The position numbers were made by a program, and so were the translations under genes. The notes below the pieces were generated by a model. The model made no database searches and was not told the DNA's origin. It saw nothing but the letters and a program-made list of their open reading frames with translations. Of a stretch of DNA of 41,072 bases, positions 1 through 9,361 are shown piece after piece; position 1 is the stretch's first letter; every line of letters begins with the position of its first letter. Source of the stretch: Patescibacteria group bacterium (GTDB lineage: Bacteria > Patescibacteriota > Microgenomatia > Levybacterales > UBA12049); the NCBI GenBank assembly GCA_023484045.1, contig JAMDAA010000007.1, positions 1 to 41,072 on the forward strand, given 5' to 3'.

Positions 1-1689
1 ATCCAATGATTTTTTAAGTGTCACGCTATCTATAGGTTTTACAGAGTAACAATCAATTACCCTTATTAAAATTCCTTCTTTCTTAAGATCTTCGTACGCT
101 TTTAGCGCTTCGTGAACTGTTATGCCGCACGCGGCGACGGTTAACAAATCTTCTTTTGATTCTTTTAAAATTTTTGATCCGCCCACAGAGAACCTTTCAT
201 TTTCATTATAAATTACCGGAGTTTTTGATCTTAAAGTTCTTAGATAAAAAATTCCGTTGTGTATAAGCATCTGCGGGATTAATTTTGCACAAGAAACCGC
301 GTCGGAAGGATGAAAAATAACAGAATCAGGAATCGTACCAAACATCGCGATATCTTCTAGGCCCATCTGCGACGGCCCGTCCTCTCCAATCGAAACACCA
401 GCGTGCGATCCGACAAATTTTATATTTGCTTTTGAAATTGCAGCCATTCTTATTTGATCAAAAGCGCGGGTAAAAAACGCCGCGAATGTCGAAACAAAAG
501 GAATTTTTCCCCTTGCTGATAACCCTACTGCGACACCGACCATATTTTGCTCAGCAATAAAACATTCGATAAACCGATCGGGCCACAGTTTTTTAAAATC
601 TTCCGAGTAAGTTGAGTTTTTTACATCGGCGTCTAACGCAAAAATTAAAGGATTTTGATCTGCGAGTTTACCCAAAACTTTTCCGTAAACTTCGCGAGTC
701 GCAATTTCTTGACCAATTTGATAATTATTATCAAAACGGGTGGCGAGCGCGGGGGACCCCCATCGAGCGCCCACAGAGGATCCGGCAGAGCCGGAGACCG
801 AGGACGTCGGATGGGGGAAAAGCGAGACAGGACCCGCTGACAAGCGATCATCTCTGTCCAACTCAAACCTTAAGTTTTCATCTATATTTCCTAACTCCAA
901 TAATGCTTTTTGTAGCTCTTCTTTGTTTAACGCTTTCCCGTGCCAACCCTCTTTATCCTCCAAAAACGAAACTCCTTTGCCTTTTTTCGTCCGTGCGATT
1001 ATCGCAAAAGGTTTTTGTGGATTATCGATCGCGACATTAAACGCTCTTTCGATTTCTAAAAAATTATGACCGTCGATACCGATCGCTTCCCACCCGAAAG
1101 ACCTAAAACGATCAATATACTCTTCGATAAAATCGCCGAACATCGTCTCCTGACTTTGCCCTAATCGATTGACATCCACAATTGTGATTAAATTATTTAG
1201 CTTGTAATACGAAGCAAAATTCGCCGCTTCCCAAATCTGCCCCTCTGCCATTTCTCCATCACCCAATAGAACATAAATTCTTGGTAAATTATTTGATTTG
1301 GACTTAACCGAAATCGACATCCCGGCTCCGATTGAAAGTCCTTGTCCGAGCGATCCCGTCGCGACTTCTGCATACGGAAATCTCGGAGTCGGGTGTCCTT
1401 CTAAATAACTATCAAATTTTCGAAGATTATTTAACTCTTCTATCGGAAATGCCCCGGATAACGCAAAGAGAGGATACAAAAGCGGCGCCGCGTGACCTTT
1501 GGAAAAAATTAAACGATCGTTACTCGGATTTTTAATATTTTTAATGTCATAAATAAAATATTTATCGAATAAAACCGTCATTATGTCTGCCGCTGACAAA
1601 CACGAAGTCGGATGCCCCGACCCGGCAGCAGTCGTAGATGTTAAACACAGCTTACGAATGAGTTTCGCTTTTTCTTCAAATTTATCCAT
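1..1689 (-). CDS. tkt: Transketolase (both halves; C-terminus runs off the window)
   Basis: Reverse-strand translation from ATG at 1689: MDKFEEKAKLIRKLCLTSTTAAGSGHPTSCLSAADIMTVLF...GHAAPLLY...GSLGQGLSIGAGMS...LGDGEMAEGQIWEAANFA...; second half ...NYQIGQEIATREVYGKVLGKLADQNPLIFALDADVKNSTY...FIAEQNMVGVAVGLSARGKIPFVSTFAAFFTRAFDQIRMAA. Open to the window edge, so absent from the ORF track. Confidence 0.95.
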   Translation of the reverse strand, partial: MDKFEEKAKLIRKLCLTSTTAAGSGHPTSCLSAADIMTVLFDKYFIYDIKNIKNPSNDRLIFSKGHAAPLLYPLFALSGAFPIEELNNLRKFDSYLEGHPTPRFPYAEVATGSLGQGLSIGAGMSISVKSKSNNLPRIYVLLGDGEMAEGQIWEAANFASYYKLNNLITIVDVNRLGQSQETMFGDFIEEYIDRFRSFGWEAIGIDGHNFLEIERAFNVAIDNPQKPFAIIARTKKGKGVSFLEDKEGWHGKALNKEELQKALLELGNIDENLRFELDRDDRLSAGPVSLFPHPTSSVSGSAGSSVGARWGSPALATRFDNNYQIGQEIATREVYGKVLGKLADQNPLIFALDADVKNSTYSEDFKKLWPDRFIECFIAEQNMVGVAVGLSARGKIPFVSTFAAFFTRAFDQIRMAAISKANIKFVGSHAGVSIGEDGPSQMGLEDIAMFGTIPDSVIFHPSDAVSCAKLIPQMLIHNGIFYLRTLRSKTPVIYNENERFSVGGSKILKESKEDLLTVAACGITVHEALKAYEDLKKEGILIRVIDCYSVKPIDSVTLKKSLD

Positions 1690-2188
1690 AATTTTTTATT
1701 AATTTAAAAATCTGATCTACGGTTTCTTCCACTGTTAGATTTGTCGAGTCAATTGTCTTTAATGCTGAATGATCCATATTTGAAAAATCTTTATAATGTT
1801 TTTCAACAAGACTTCCCATTTGGTATTCCGGCTTTCTCGATTGATCACGTTGCCTTAACGTTTCCTCTGTTGGAAGCAAAAGAAATCCATAAACATTTTT
1901 AAATTCGTTTTTATATCTTTCAACGTCTTCGTCTCCAATAACATCATCTATAATTACCACATAATTCGACTCCAAATATCGTCTAACTATCAATCTTGTA
2001 ATTTGTTCAGCAAGTTTCATTTGTTTCTCAACCTCTGGTCCTCCAAATTTTGGCTCTACAAAACCTCCTTTTACAAAATGTCTGATGGTGTCAACAGAAA
2101 AATAAACAGATTGTGGAAATCTTTTGGCTAATGCTTCTCCTACAGAAGTTTTACCAGAAGCAGCCGGACCACTAATAACAATTAACAT
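1682..2188 (-). CDS. P-loop kinase / AAA-type nucleotide or small-molecule kinase
   Basis: N-terminal Walker A MLIVISGPAASGKTSVGEAL; compact 168 aa kinase layout. Confidence 0.75.
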   Translation of the reverse strand: MLIVISGPAASGKTSVGEALAKRFPQSVYFSVDTIRHFVKGGFVEPKFGGPEVEKQMKLAEQITRLIVRRYLESNYVVIIDDVIGDEDVERYKNEFKNVYGFLLLPTEETLRQRDQSRKPEYQMGSLVEKHYKDFSNMDHSALKTIDSTNLTVEETVDQIFKLIKNYG

Positions 2189-2262
2189 ACTTTTGCCTTT
2201 TCTTCCACAAATCCATTGTAAACTGAATATGTATTTCTATCAACCTTTGCTATAATTCAGCT

Positions 2263-2901
2263 ATGAAATCTAAAAGTATGTGCACTATGTATATAATCCG
2301 CCATGCGCAATCGGAGGCAAACGTTAGGGAGACTTTTGAAAACTCTGGTCTTACTGCGCTCGGCAAACAGCAAGCAGAGAGACTGAGTAAAAAATTTAAA
2401 AAAATACATATCGATGCCATATTTTCTTCAGATTTAATACGTACAATACGTACGGCAGAAGTTATCGCATTAGAGAAAAAGCTCGAAATATCGACAACTA
2501 AAGTCATTCGTGAAAGAAGTTGGGGAAGTTTAACAAATAAAACAGGGCCGGAATTAAGAAAAAAGTTTAAAGAACTTTTCGATGAATTTGAAAAAATGAC
2601 CGATCAAGAAAAATTTAAATGGAAAATAGTTGATGATATGGAAAGCGCCGAAGAAGCAGTCTCTCGTTTTATAACTTTTTTAAGAGAAATTGCCGTGGCT
2701 TATCTAGGAAAAACTGTGTTAATAACAAGTCACGGAACAGTTATGCGCTCCTTTTTAATTCATTTAGGTTACGCTACTTTTAAAGAATTACCTGTTGGGA
2801 CGATCGAAAACGCAGCCGTCGTAAAACTCGAAAGCGATGGTATCGACTTTTTCGTAAAACAAACTTCTGGAGTAAATAAAAAAAATAAAATCTATATGTA
2901 A
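2263..2901 (+). CDS. Histidine phosphatase (phosphoglycerate mutase) family protein
   Basis: RHAQSEAN motif, LTALGKQQAERLSKKF, FSSDLIRTIRTAEVI, SHGTVMRSFL. Confidence 0.9.
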   Translation: MKSKSMCTMYIIRHAQSEANVRETFENSGLTALGKQQAERLSKKFKKIHIDAIFSSDLIRTIRTAEVIALEKKLEISTTKVIRERSWGSLTNKTGPELRKKFKELFDEFEKMTDQEKFKWKIVDDMESAEEAVSRFITFLREIAVAYLGKTVLITSHGTVMRSFLIHLGYATFKELPVGTIENAAVVKLESDGIDFFVKQTSGVNKKNKIYM

Positions 2902-2918
2902 AGGAGAATCCTTTACAT
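2896..2918. repeat. Inverted repeat ATGTAAAGGA-GAA-TCCTTTACAT overlapping the stop codon
   Basis: Perfect 10-bp arms, 3-nt loop; no U-tract. Related copy at 26252. Confidence 0.8.
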
Positions 2919-2947
2919 CCCGGTTAAACTTAAACGAAAATTGTACT

Positions 2948-2975
2948 CACTTTAATGATATATATCATTAAAGTG
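2948..2975. promoter_or_regulatory. Perfect 28-bp palindrome CACTTTAATGATATATATCATTAAAGTG, candidate operator
   Basis: Exact self-reverse-complement just upstream of TATAAT (2990-2995) of the 3002 gene; contains TGAT-N4-ATCA. Confidence 0.7.
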
Positions 2976-3001
2976 GCAGAAGATTTTGCTATAATGCCTT
3001 T

Positions 3002-3901
3002 ATGCAAAATCCCTACCAAACAATTATTAATCTTTTAGAAGCTAATAAGATAGCGTTTGAACTTATCGAACACGAACCGGTATATACAAGCGAACAAGCT
3101 GCAAAAGTAAGAGGACTATCATTAAAAGAAGGGGCAAAATCATTACTTCTTAAAGCCGGGGACGGATTTGTTTTGGCTGTACTCCCTGGAAACAGGAAGC
3201 TCGACTCAAAAAAATTGAAAAATCTTTTGAAAGTAAAAGATCTACGTTTTGCCACTTCGGAAGAAGTAAAAAAGACTATGGGATGCGAAATAGGAGCTTG
3301 TTATCCTATCGGAGTAATCATCGGGTTAAAACCATTTATTGATTCTTCTTTTTTGAATACTGAAATAATTTCTTTTAACCCTGGTGTTCACGCTAAGTCT
3401 ATAAAAATGAATTTAAGGGATTTTCTAAAATTAGCTGACCACGAAATAAAAGATATTTCAAAAGACAAAAAAGACAATAAGATAAGACTCGCTGGTTGTG
3501 TTATGCAAAATACCGAAGGTAAAATATTGCTTCTCCATCGAAATACTTCAAAAAGAATCCAATGGGAAATGCCGGGCGGAAAAATAGAAAAAGGAGAAGA
3601 TCCTGTTAAAACCGCAGAAAGAGAAATTGATGAAGAACTAGGTATAGCCGTTAAAATTGTAAATAAGCTCGGTGGGCAAGAATTCTTAGAAGACGGATTC
3701 TTTATGGACTACATCTGGTATAAAGCGGTCATTATTTCCGGAGAACCAAAAATCATGGAAGATAAATTTGATAAATTCAGTTATTTCTCGTGGGACGAAT
3801 TAAGAGAAATGAAAGGCCAACTTTCTTTAAACGCTCAAAATCTTGTTGATGCTTTTTTTGCAAATAAATTAAATTTGGAAAATGAATTTAAAGTGTGTTA
3901 G
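3002..3901 (+). CDS. YbaK/EbsC-type aminoacyl-tRNA deacylase domain fused to NUDIX hydrolase domain
   Basis: N-terminus has YbaK-like layout (HEPVYTSEQAAKVRGLSLKEGAKSLLLK...VLPGNRKLD); C-terminus has Nudix box GGKIEKGEDPVKTAEREIDEELGI. Confidence 0.85.
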   Translation: MQNPYQTIINLLEANKIAFELIEHEPVYTSEQAAKVRGLSLKEGAKSLLLKAGDGFVLAVLPGNRKLDSKKLKNLLKVKDLRFATSEEVKKTMGCEIGACYPIGVIIGLKPFIDSSFLNTEIISFNPGVHAKSIKMNLRDFLKLADHEIKDISKDKKDNKIRLAGCVMQNTEGKILLLHRNTSKRIQWEMPGGKIEKGEDPVKTAEREIDEELGIAVKIVNKLGGQEFLEDGFFMDYIWYKAVIISGEPKIMEDKFDKFSYFSWDELREMKGQLSLNAQNLVDAFFANKLNLENEFKVC

Positions 3902-3913
3902 CATTAGGAAACT

Positions 3914-4078
3914 ATGACAAAAAATTCCTTTCAAAATCTTTTACATAAACTTTCTCTTCAGAGCGGAGAAGATAAATTAAAGATATCTTTTAATCTCTCA
4001 CTTTTTGCGAAAAAATTGAAAGCAGAGGGTGAGAGATATACAAACAATAAAACTCTCAAAAGAGCAAAATCGATTTAA
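3914..4078 (+). CDS. Small hypothetical protein (54 aa)
   Basis: ORF MTKNSFQNLLHKLSLQSGEDKLKISFNLSLFAKKLKAEGERYTNNKTLKRAKSI* with AGGA upstream, 13 nt after the preceding stop. Confidence 0.4.
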   Translation: MTKNSFQNLLHKLSLQSGEDKLKISFNLSLFAKKLKAEGERYTNNKTLKRAKSI

Positions 4079-4123
4079 GATCGTACTATTAAGTCTGTTA
4101 AAGAGTGCTGATATAATAATTTT

Positions 4124-4480
4124 ATGGATGAGACTGTAAAATTAGTTGTCTTTGTTCCGGAAACTCATGCTGATCAAGTCCGGGAAGCGATGGGAAAAGC
4201 AGGCGCTGGAATCGTTGGCGATTATAAATTTTGCAGTTTTTCGGCAAAAGGAATCGGAAGATTTATTCCGATGAAAGGCGCAAATCCAACAATAGGTAAA
4301 ATCGGTAAACTCGAAGAAGTAGTCGAAGAAAGAATTGAAACGGTTTGTTTTAAAAAAGATTTAGAAAAAATAATCGATGCAATAAAAAAAGTCCATCCAT
4401 ACGAAGAAATCGCCCTCGACGTCTATCCCCTCCTTTCAAATCCCCACAAATTGACCTATAATCCAAATAAAAGAAAATAA
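4124..4480 (+). CDS. Standalone NIF3/YqfO-type (CutA/PII-like) domain protein
   Basis: KLVVFVPETHADQVREAMGKAGAGIVGDYKFCSFSAKGIGRFIPMKGANPTIGKIGKLEEVVEERIE...HPYEEIALDVYPL, characteristic of the NIF3-family insert domain. Confidence 0.8.
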   Translation: MDETVKLVVFVPETHADQVREAMGKAGAGIVGDYKFCSFSAKGIGRFIPMKGANPTIGKIGKLEEVVEERIETVCFKKDLEKIIDAIKKVHPYEEIALDVYPLLSNPHKLTYNPNKRK

Positions 4481-4482
4481 AT

Positions 4483-5115
4483 ATGAAACCTTTTCCGGAA
4501 ATGAATTCATCAAATACTGCTTTATTTGTTATCGATATTGTTAATGGATGCGTAAATCAAAAATGTGAAAAGTTGAAGCTAAACATTAGGTTTTCAAAAA
4601 TCAGAGAGATGGTTCCGAATCTAATTAACTTTATCGAAGAATATAGAAAAATTATTGGAGGATTGGTGATCTTTACAAAAACCCCTCCTTGGAAAAAAGA
4701 ATTTCTACCAGAAAATATAAACACGTTATATTCTGATCCCTCGACAAGTTATTACTCTGAAGATAATTCAGGATTCAGTGAAAAATTTTATTTAGTAAAA
4801 CCAAATCCGAAAGATGTCATTATAAATAAAAATAATTACGACGCTTTTTCAGAAACTGATTTAAATAGAATCTTAAAAGAAAAAGGGGTTAAATATATTG
4901 TCGTAACCGGAGTTTTTACAGACGGGTGCGTATTGGCAACAATTATCGCAGGGTTCTCTCTTGGATACAATTTTGTTATTCTAAAAGACCTAATAGAAAC
5001 AACAGATTCTAAAATCCGACAGGAACTGCAGGAAAAATTAAAAGAATTTACTTTTCCTATTATGTATGGAAGAACTTTGATTTCGTCTGATTTTATTGAA
5101 AATTGGAATCTATGA
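4483..5115 (+). CDS. Isochorismatase-like cysteine hydrolase
   Basis: NTALFVIDIVNGC..., catalytic Cys context VVTGVFTDGCVLATI. Confidence 0.85.
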   Translation: MKPFPEMNSSNTALFVIDIVNGCVNQKCEKLKLNIRFSKIREMVPNLINFIEEYRKIIGGLVIFTKTPPWKKEFLPENINTLYSDPSTSYYSEDNSGFSEKFYLVKPNPKDVIINKNNYDAFSETDLNRILKEKGVKYIVVTGVFTDGCVLATIIAGFSLGYNFVILKDLIETTDSKIRQELQEKLKEFTFPIMYGRTLISSDFIENWNL

Positions 5116-5144
5116 TCTAAAATAAAAAATAATTAGATGAGTCT

Positions 5145-5555
5145 ATGAAATCGAGATTAATTGTTTCGGCGGTCATTAAAAAGAGCGACAAATTTCTTTT
5201 TGGGAGAAAAGCAGATGGGATCGGACCATATCCAAATACCTGGCATTTATTAGGAGGGGGCGTTAATTTAGGAAAAGAAAGTCTTAAAGAAGCATTAGTA
5301 AGAGAGATAAAAGAAGAAGCGGGAATAGAAATAGCAGATATTAAAAAATTATCTTTTGACGAGGATTACGAGCCGGATAAAAAAGGAGAATTAACTCACT
5401 ATATATTTTTGGTTTTTGAAGCAAATTATCAGTCCGGAGAATTAAAACCAGATGATGATATTAAAGAATTAAAATGGTTTAATAAATCAGAAATAACAAA
5501 TCTTTCCTTGCCTAAACCATCAATAAATTTATTCCAAAGATTATTCATGTTATAA
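5145..5555 (+). CDS. NUDIX hydrolase
   Basis: Nudix box GGGVNLGKESLKEALVREIKEEAGIE. Confidence 0.9.
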   Translation: MKSRLIVSAVIKKSDKFLFGRKADGIGPYPNTWHLLGGGVNLGKESLKEALVREIKEEAGIEIADIKKLSFDEDYEPDKKGELTHYIFLVFEANYQSGELKPDDDIKELKWFNKSEITNLSLPKPSINLFQRLFML

Positions 5556-5562
5556 TTCTTTT

Positions 5563-6336
5563 ATGAGTCTTTTCCATGCGATTATTTTAGCTATTGTTGA
5601 AGGGGTAACTGAATTTCTTCCGATTTCCTCAACCGGACACATGGTTTTGGCTGCCGCTCTTTTGAAAGTTCAGGAGACGGAATTTGTAAAAAATTATGAG
5701 ATTATTATTCAGCTCGGTGCGATTTTTTCGATCGTATTTTTGTATTGGAAAAAGGTTCTACAAAGTAAAATTATCTGGAAACAATTATTAGTAGCATTTA
5801 TTCCTGCTGCCGTTATCGGACTTGTTTTTTTCAAAGTAATTAAGGGATTTTTAATCGGAAATGAGTACGTAACACTTTCCGCGCTTTTTATTGGAGGTAT
5901 ACTTTTAATCGCTCTTGAACTTGTGTACAAAGAAAAAGACCATCACGTAGATAATGTCGAAAAAATTAGTCTTAAAACCGCTTTTTTTATCGGCGTTTTT
6001 CAGGCGATTTCCGTTATTCCGGGAGTTTCGCGCGCCGCCGCGACGATCGCTGGTGGACTTATTTTTGGCGTAAAAAGAAAACAGGCGGTCGAATTCTCTT
6101 TTCTTCTTGCTGTCCCGACGATGTTTGCAGCAACCGCTTTAGATCTTGTAAAAAGTAATTTTTCTTTTACACCGAACGAGATTTTGATTTTAGTGATCGG
6201 ATCTGTTGTTTCTTTTTTAGTCGCGATCGCAGCCGTAAAATTTTTACTTTATTTTATCCAAAACCACACCTTCATCCCTTTTGCGATTTACAGAATCTTA
6301 CTCGCAATCATCTTCTGGCTAATCGTTCTTAAATAA
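5563..6336 (+). CDS. uppP: Undecaprenyl-diphosphatase (BacA/UppP)
   Basis: AIILAIVEGVTEFLPISSTGHMVL; GVFQAISVIPGVSRAAATIAGGL. Confidence 0.95.
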   Translation: MSLFHAIILAIVEGVTEFLPISSTGHMVLAAALLKVQETEFVKNYEIIIQLGAIFSIVFLYWKKVLQSKIIWKQLLVAFIPAAVIGLVFFKVIKGFLIGNEYVTLSALFIGGILLIALELVYKEKDHHVDNVEKISLKTAFFIGVFQAISVIPGVSRAAATIAGGLIFGVKRKQAVEFSFLLAVPTMFAATALDLVKSNFSFTPNEILILVIGSVVSFLVAIAAVKFLLYFIQNHTFIPFAIYRILLAIIFWLIVLK

Positions 6337-7497
6337 TTAAGAAGTGTCTTTTCTATCGTGTTTAAATATCAACCAGTTTAACCATATTGTCGGTAAAAGT
6401 AATATTTGGAAAAGAAGAAGTGCCATCGCGGGCGAAATTTTATCTGCGATAAAACCCATCATAAAGGAAACTACGGCGAAAAATATGCTTCCGAAAAAAG
6501 AATTTAAAGAACCCATCGTCGCTCTTTGTTCATTTCTAAATTCTTTTTGCATTAAAGAAGTTCTCGCAATCGATACAACTCCATATGAAGGCGACGTTAA
6601 AGACATTAGTAACGGTGATAAAAAAGTTGGATATATAACTGCAATCATATTTAAAACACGACTATAAATATTTGCTCCTACTAAAGTTTTTATCGCACCG
6701 AATCTTTTTATAATATTTCCGCTAAATCTAAAACCAACTGTTGCACCAATATTAGATAGTGCCTTAGCAAAACCGATCGCCCATATCGGCCACAACATAC
6801 TATAAAATGCTGCTTGAAATTGATAAGAAGCTTCTCCAACACCAGACAATATAATTGAGGACAAACTTAATAATCGCAATTTTTTGTTTGTTATAAAAAG
6901 AGAAAAGGCTTCTTTTAAATGATTATAAATATTGCCGCTCCGTTTTGAAATATTTTCCGGTTCGACTAGAAAAAAACTTAAAATCAAACAAACAAGTTGG
7001 GGAATAACCGAAATCCACATGACCCAAGCGAATGACCAATTAGCAATAAATGCTCCGATTAAAGCCGAAACTGCTAATGCGATCTGAAACATTGAACTTA
7101 ATTTTCCCAAATATTCTGCGTATCTATGGTCTTCTCTGTGTTGACTTAATGAATCATACAATAACGCATCGTTATTGCCACTATAAAAAGATACTGATAT
7201 TCCATCAAAAATTGCGCCAGCGGCCAAAAAAACATAAGAACCGCCGATTGCATAAAAGATTGAATAAATGACTGCACATAAGGCTCCCCAGATTACTGTT
7301 TTTCGACGGCCGATATAATCCGAGAATACGCCGGTCGGAACTTCAAATGAGGCAGCAGATATTGTTGCTATTGAAAAAATACTCATTCCCAATGCAAACG
7401 ATCCCGATACCCTTGAAAAATAAATAATCGCAACTGGCGCGTATAGTTTAAAATCAGTAAAAAAATTAAACCATGTAAGTATTTTTATATTCCTCAT
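6337..7497 (-). CDS. MFS transporter
   Basis: Multiple TM helices; motif A-like EVPTGVFSDYIGRRKTVIWG. Confidence 0.88.
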   Translation of the reverse strand: MRNIKILTWFNFFTDFKLYAPVAIIYFSRVSGSFALGMSIFSIATISAASFEVPTGVFSDYIGRRKTVIWGALCAVIYSIFYAIGGSYVFLAAGAIFDGISVSFYSGNNDALLYDSLSQHREDHRYAEYLGKLSSMFQIALAVSALIGAFIANWSFAWVMWISVIPQLVCLILSFFLVEPENISKRSGNIYNHLKEAFSLFITNKKLRLLSLSSIILSGVGEASYQFQAAFYSMLWPIWAIGFAKALSNIGATVGFRFSGNIIKRFGAIKTLVGANIYSRVLNMIAVIYPTFLSPLLMSLTSPSYGVVSIARTSLMQKEFRNEQRATMGSLNSFFGSIFFAVVSFMMGFIADKISPAMALLLFQILLLPTIWLNWLIFKHDRKDTS

Positions 7498-7539
7498 TTT
7501 TCCTATTATAACATTGATCTATTATGTTAAAATAAGTTC

Positions 7540-7917
7540 ATGAATCTTAAAAATCTTCAGGAAGAAATAAAATTATCAAACGAAAAAACACGCCCGCATT
7601 ATAAACTCTACTCCCAGACCGAAAAAGAGATTTTGACAAAGACTGTAAAGTTAAACGAAGAAGTCGGAGAATTGTGCAATGATATTTTGGCGATTCTTAG
7701 GCTTCAACGCAGAGCAAAACTCGAGAAATTCGACAAAAAACATATTTACCAGGAATTCGCCGATGTTATAATTACGACGATTCAACTCGCGAGTATTTCG
7801 GGTGTCGATATCCAGAGGGCGGTCAAAGACAAAATGAGAATTATCGAAGAAAGACACAGTAAAGAAATTGCGAGAAAAAAAATGGATAAATTAAAATCTG
7901 CCAAACATATTAGTTAA
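7540..7917 (+). CDS. MazG-like nucleotide pyrophosphohydrolase
   Basis: LNEEVGELCNDI...EFADVIITTIQLA. Confidence 0.8.
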   Translation: MNLKNLQEEIKLSNEKTRPHYKLYSQTEKEILTKTVKLNEEVGELCNDILAILRLQRRAKLEKFDKKHIYQEFADVIITTIQLASISGVDIQRAVKDKMRIIEERHSKEIARKKMDKLKSAKHIS

Positions 7918-7920
7918 AAC

Positions 7921-8601
7921 ATGAACCCGCTCACACAAAAACTGGAAAAGTTTTTTTCAAAATACAAATCGATTAATTATAAAAAGGGTGAAGTAATATT
8001 ACGTCCCGAAGATATCCCTCTTGGCGTTTTTTACATAAAATCAGGATATGTTAAATTATATTCTGTTTCAGACGAAGGAAACGAACTCACGTTAAATATT
8101 TTTAAACCTCATACTTATTTTTCGATGATGTGGACAATTAGCGATATCAAAAACTCTTTATTTTTCGAAGCAATGACAAATACAGAACTGCTACGCGCTC
8201 CTAAAGAAGATGTGGTAAAATTTTTAAAAAGCGAGCCTGAGATTCTTTTTGATTTAACAAGAAGGCTTTTAATCGGGCTCGACGCAATATTAACGAGAAT
8301 GGATTATTTGCTTCTCGGAGATGCCCGCAGCAGAGTAATGTCGACCGTTCTGTCGCTTATTGAACGCTTTGGAATAAAAGAAAAAGATGAAATCATTTTA
8401 GAAATACCACTTACCCACAAAGACATATCAAACCTAGCCGGATTAACGCGCGAAACAACAAGCATCGAACTTAAAAAATTAAGCGACAAAGGCATTATCA
8501 TTAATAAAAACCGACAACTGATCGTAAAAAATATAGCAAAACTCAGAGAAGAGTCTTTAATTTATAAAGAGGGCGAAGAATCCGCGGATTACCCCTTATA
8601 A
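7921..8601 (+). CDS. Crp/Fnr family transcriptional regulator
   Basis: Cyclic-nucleotide-binding-like N-terminus (KKGEVILRPEDIPLGVFYIKSGYVKLYSVSDEGNELTL) and HTH LTHKDISNLAGLTRETTSIELKKLSDKGII. Confidence 0.9.
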   Translation: MNPLTQKLEKFFSKYKSINYKKGEVILRPEDIPLGVFYIKSGYVKLYSVSDEGNELTLNIFKPHTYFSMMWTISDIKNSLFFEAMTNTELLRAPKEDVVKFLKSEPEILFDLTRRLLIGLDAILTRMDYLLLGDARSRVMSTVLSLIERFGIKEKDEIILEIPLTHKDISNLAGLTRETTSIELKKLSDKGIIINKNRQLIVKNIAKLREESLIYKEGEESADYPL

Positions 8602-8631
8602 TTTTCTACTTGTTGTCGTTACGGAATTAAG

Positions 8632-9348
8632 TCAATTTGTGCCGAAACGGATCCGTATCGCCCCGATAAATGATATTAGCAATTCCTTGGTGTTCGCGTT
8701 TGATTGACCGTATTTTCGATCTGTAAAAGTCGTCGGTATTTCTTTAATCGTAAATTTTGCACGTTTAAGTTTATAAGCCATTTCCGAAAGAGCGATAAAA
8801 CCTTTTTCTCTAAGAGAAAAACGTAAAAGTTTTTCTACTGCACGGCGGGAATACAATCTAAATCCGTTTGTATAATCGCTTATATTAATCCCAAGCCATA
8901 ATTTTAGAAATATATTTATGATTTTACTTTGAATAATTCGGCGCATCGGCCACTTAATAATTCTACTTTCTTTAAGATACCTTGAACCAATGATTAAATC
9001 CGCCGTATTTTTTTCTTTGATAAATAAATTGATTTCTTCGGGTCTATGAGCTAAATCAGCATCCATTTCGATAAAATATTTAATTTTTTTGTTTAACAAC
9101 AATGCTCTCATTCCGTCCCGCACCGCACTTCCTCTTCCGCTTTTTTTATTTCGATAAAGGATATATAATTTTTTTTTCTTAAATAACCGCTCTAATAATT
9201 TCAGCTCCTTCTTTTCTTTTTGACTAGAATCGTCAACGACAAAAACAGATATTCCGGGATATAATTCATATATTTTTAATAAAAGTATTCGTAAGTTTTT
9301 ACTTTCGTTATATGCAGGTATTACAACACCAACATCATTAAAAATCAT
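8632..9348 (-). CDS. Glycosyltransferase family 2 (polyprenyl-phosphate sugar transferase-like)
   Basis: VVIPAYNESKNLRILL...VVDDSS...FIEMDADLAHRPEEI...IGSRYL. Confidence 0.9.
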   Translation of the reverse strand: MIFNDVGVVIPAYNESKNLRILLLKIYELYPGISVFVVDDSSQKEKKELKLLERLFKKKKLYILYRNKKSGRGSAVRDGMRALLLNKKIKYFIEMDADLAHRPEEINLFIKEKNTADLIIGSRYLKESRIIKWPMRRIIQSKIINIFLKLWLGINISDYTNGFRLYSRRAVEKLLRFSLREKGFIALSEMAYKLKRAKFTIKEIPTTFTDRKYGQSNANTKELLISFIGAIRIRFGTN

Positions 9349-9361
9349 AAATAGAACAAGA

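Noticed and set aside
612-1069. + strand ORFs (142, 61 and 109 aa) over the transketolase region
   Set aside because: Antisense to a clear transketolase reading frame; they arise from the GC-rich insert and have no family-like features.
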